Below are positions 63,225-64,000 of a stretch of 64,000 nt of DNA, piece by piece (positions within the stretch are counted from its first letter, which is position 1; the number at the start of each line of letters is the position of its first letter). Below the pieces are notes generated by a model that ran no database searches, was not told the origin of the DNA, and saw only the letters and a program-made list of their open reading frames with translations. The DNA comes from Spirodela intermedia (taxonomy: Eukaryota; Streptophyta; Magnoliopsida; Alismatales; Araceae), in NCBI GenBank assembly GCA_902729315.2, contig LR746275.1, forward strand, positions 2,388,501 through 2,452,500, in the 5' to 3' direction. A program made the position numbers and the translations under genes.

Positions 63225-64000
63225 TCCTTTGATCTTTATGTACGTAGACATTTCTGTAGAGCCTGAAACATTTTAATCTTCATGTGGGTAGATAAAAATT
63301 TAGAGAGAGAAAGAGAAATGCGTTGATTTTTACGTGGGAAGGCGGAGAGAGAGATGTTTTCATCCTCAGTTCTATTTCGAAGATCTAAATAAATTATACA
63401 AAAAAAATTTCGATCACCAAAGACTCAAATTCGCGGATATATCATTGACAAAACTTATACTTTGGGTTCCAAAGATTAGATATATGTGTATACTTTGACC
63501 TCTCTCTCTGTCTCCCCGCCCCCAAGAACGGTGTACGGCAACGCCTAAGCTGGGCCTGGTTCCATGACATCCACAATTTCTAAAAATAATCATCGAATAA
63601 ATGAAGATATTTTCTTGAAATCCGTAATCAACAAATGGCTTGATCAACCGGATTCGATCAAATTCGCAGTCGGCGAACCAGGCGATTCAAAGTTCCGCCT
63701 GCCGCCGCTGCCACGGCACCTCCAGCGGCCTCCGCGCTGCCGTCGATTCTACGACACCGGCATAGGCCTCTGCGCTGCCGCCGGGCGCTGACCGGCCTCG
63801 GGGAATGCGTTGACCTTCCCTACGCCCAAGCCAGGTCTCAAGTATTTGACCAGCGTTTCCCTCGTTGTCTCCACCGTGGCCGCTGTCGCCTCCGGCGCTT
63901 CGACGCTGTGAAGAAGATGAGGGGGGAAGCGCAACTCGTTCTCACTGTGGTAGCAGGAGGAGATCCCCAGGAGGGAGGAGTTCAAGAACCCTAATCACGC

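Larger units (their letters stand above)
62380..64000. other. GST 3' flank to window end, no supported gene
   Basis: Contains four microsatellites (CT at 62511-62566, GA at 62778-62803, TA near 63084-63103, GA at 63175-63219) and AT-rich sequence. The last 350 bp are GC-rich and could be the start of another gene on either strand, but no family is recognised. Confidence 0.55.

Noticed and set aside
63749-63985. Minus-strand frame of 78 codons at the window end
   Set aside because: Starts plausibly after a leader-like sequence, but no family is recognised and the upstream context is cut off; not called as a gene.

Overview
The window is nuclear DNA from a flowering plant. Its genes have many short coding exons split by AT-rich introns, and every identified family is a plant one (CSLD, GATL, LLM-domain GATA, PR-10, tau GST, DUF3511, DUF789, a kinesin-14 with a CH domain). 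GC-rich 5' coding ends and GC-rich single-exon genes suggest a monocot or an early-diverging angiosperm, but the species cannot be fixed from sequence alone. Dinucleotide (CT/GA)n tracts are unusually frequent and often lie in gene leaders.

Layout. 0-0.3 kb: end of a PR-10/Bet v 1-like gene (+). 1.6-6.4 kb: importin alpha (+, 10 exons). 7.2-7.9 kb: small B-class GATA factor (+). 9.8-10.3 kb: secreted proline-rich, extensin-like protein (-). 13.0-14.2 kb: GATL glycosyltransferase (+). 15.1-18.7 kb: CSLD5-type cellulose synthase-like D (-). 19.5-22.0 kb: PP2C phosphatase with a Cys-rich tail (-, 7 exons). 23.2-28.5 kb: KP1-like kinesin-14 (-, about 19 exons). 31.3-35.9 kb: NDT1-like NAD+ carrier (-, 9 exons). 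37.7-43.2 kb: DUF789 protein (+, 6 exons). 44.1-50.3 kb: PLP aminotransferase of the kynurenine aminotransferase type (+, 9 exons). 51.4-51.7 kb: DUF3511 protein (+). 54.0-58.5 kb: RecQ helicase, probably RECQSIM type (+, 10 exons). 61.5-62.4 kb: tau-class glutathione S-transferase (+, 2 exons). Exon boundaries were set by hand from splice signals, reading frame and family conservation; summed exon lengths stay in frame for every multi-exon model.

This is an ordinary gene-rich euchromatic stretch with no operon-like logic. The only functional neighbourhood is loose: the proline-rich wall protein, the GATL enzyme and CSLD5 lie side by side and all act in cell-wall building. No new multi-gene system was found. 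The most notable signals are at the RNA-processing level: a U12-type AT-AC intron in the kinesin motor domain, two GC-AG introns (kinesin, DUF789), and a weak 5' splice site directly abutting a (CT)n tract in the NAD+ carrier. Several local tandem duplications of 82-198 bp, most with embedded microsatellites, occupy the intergenic parts. One kinesin junction (exon 17/18) is unresolved.
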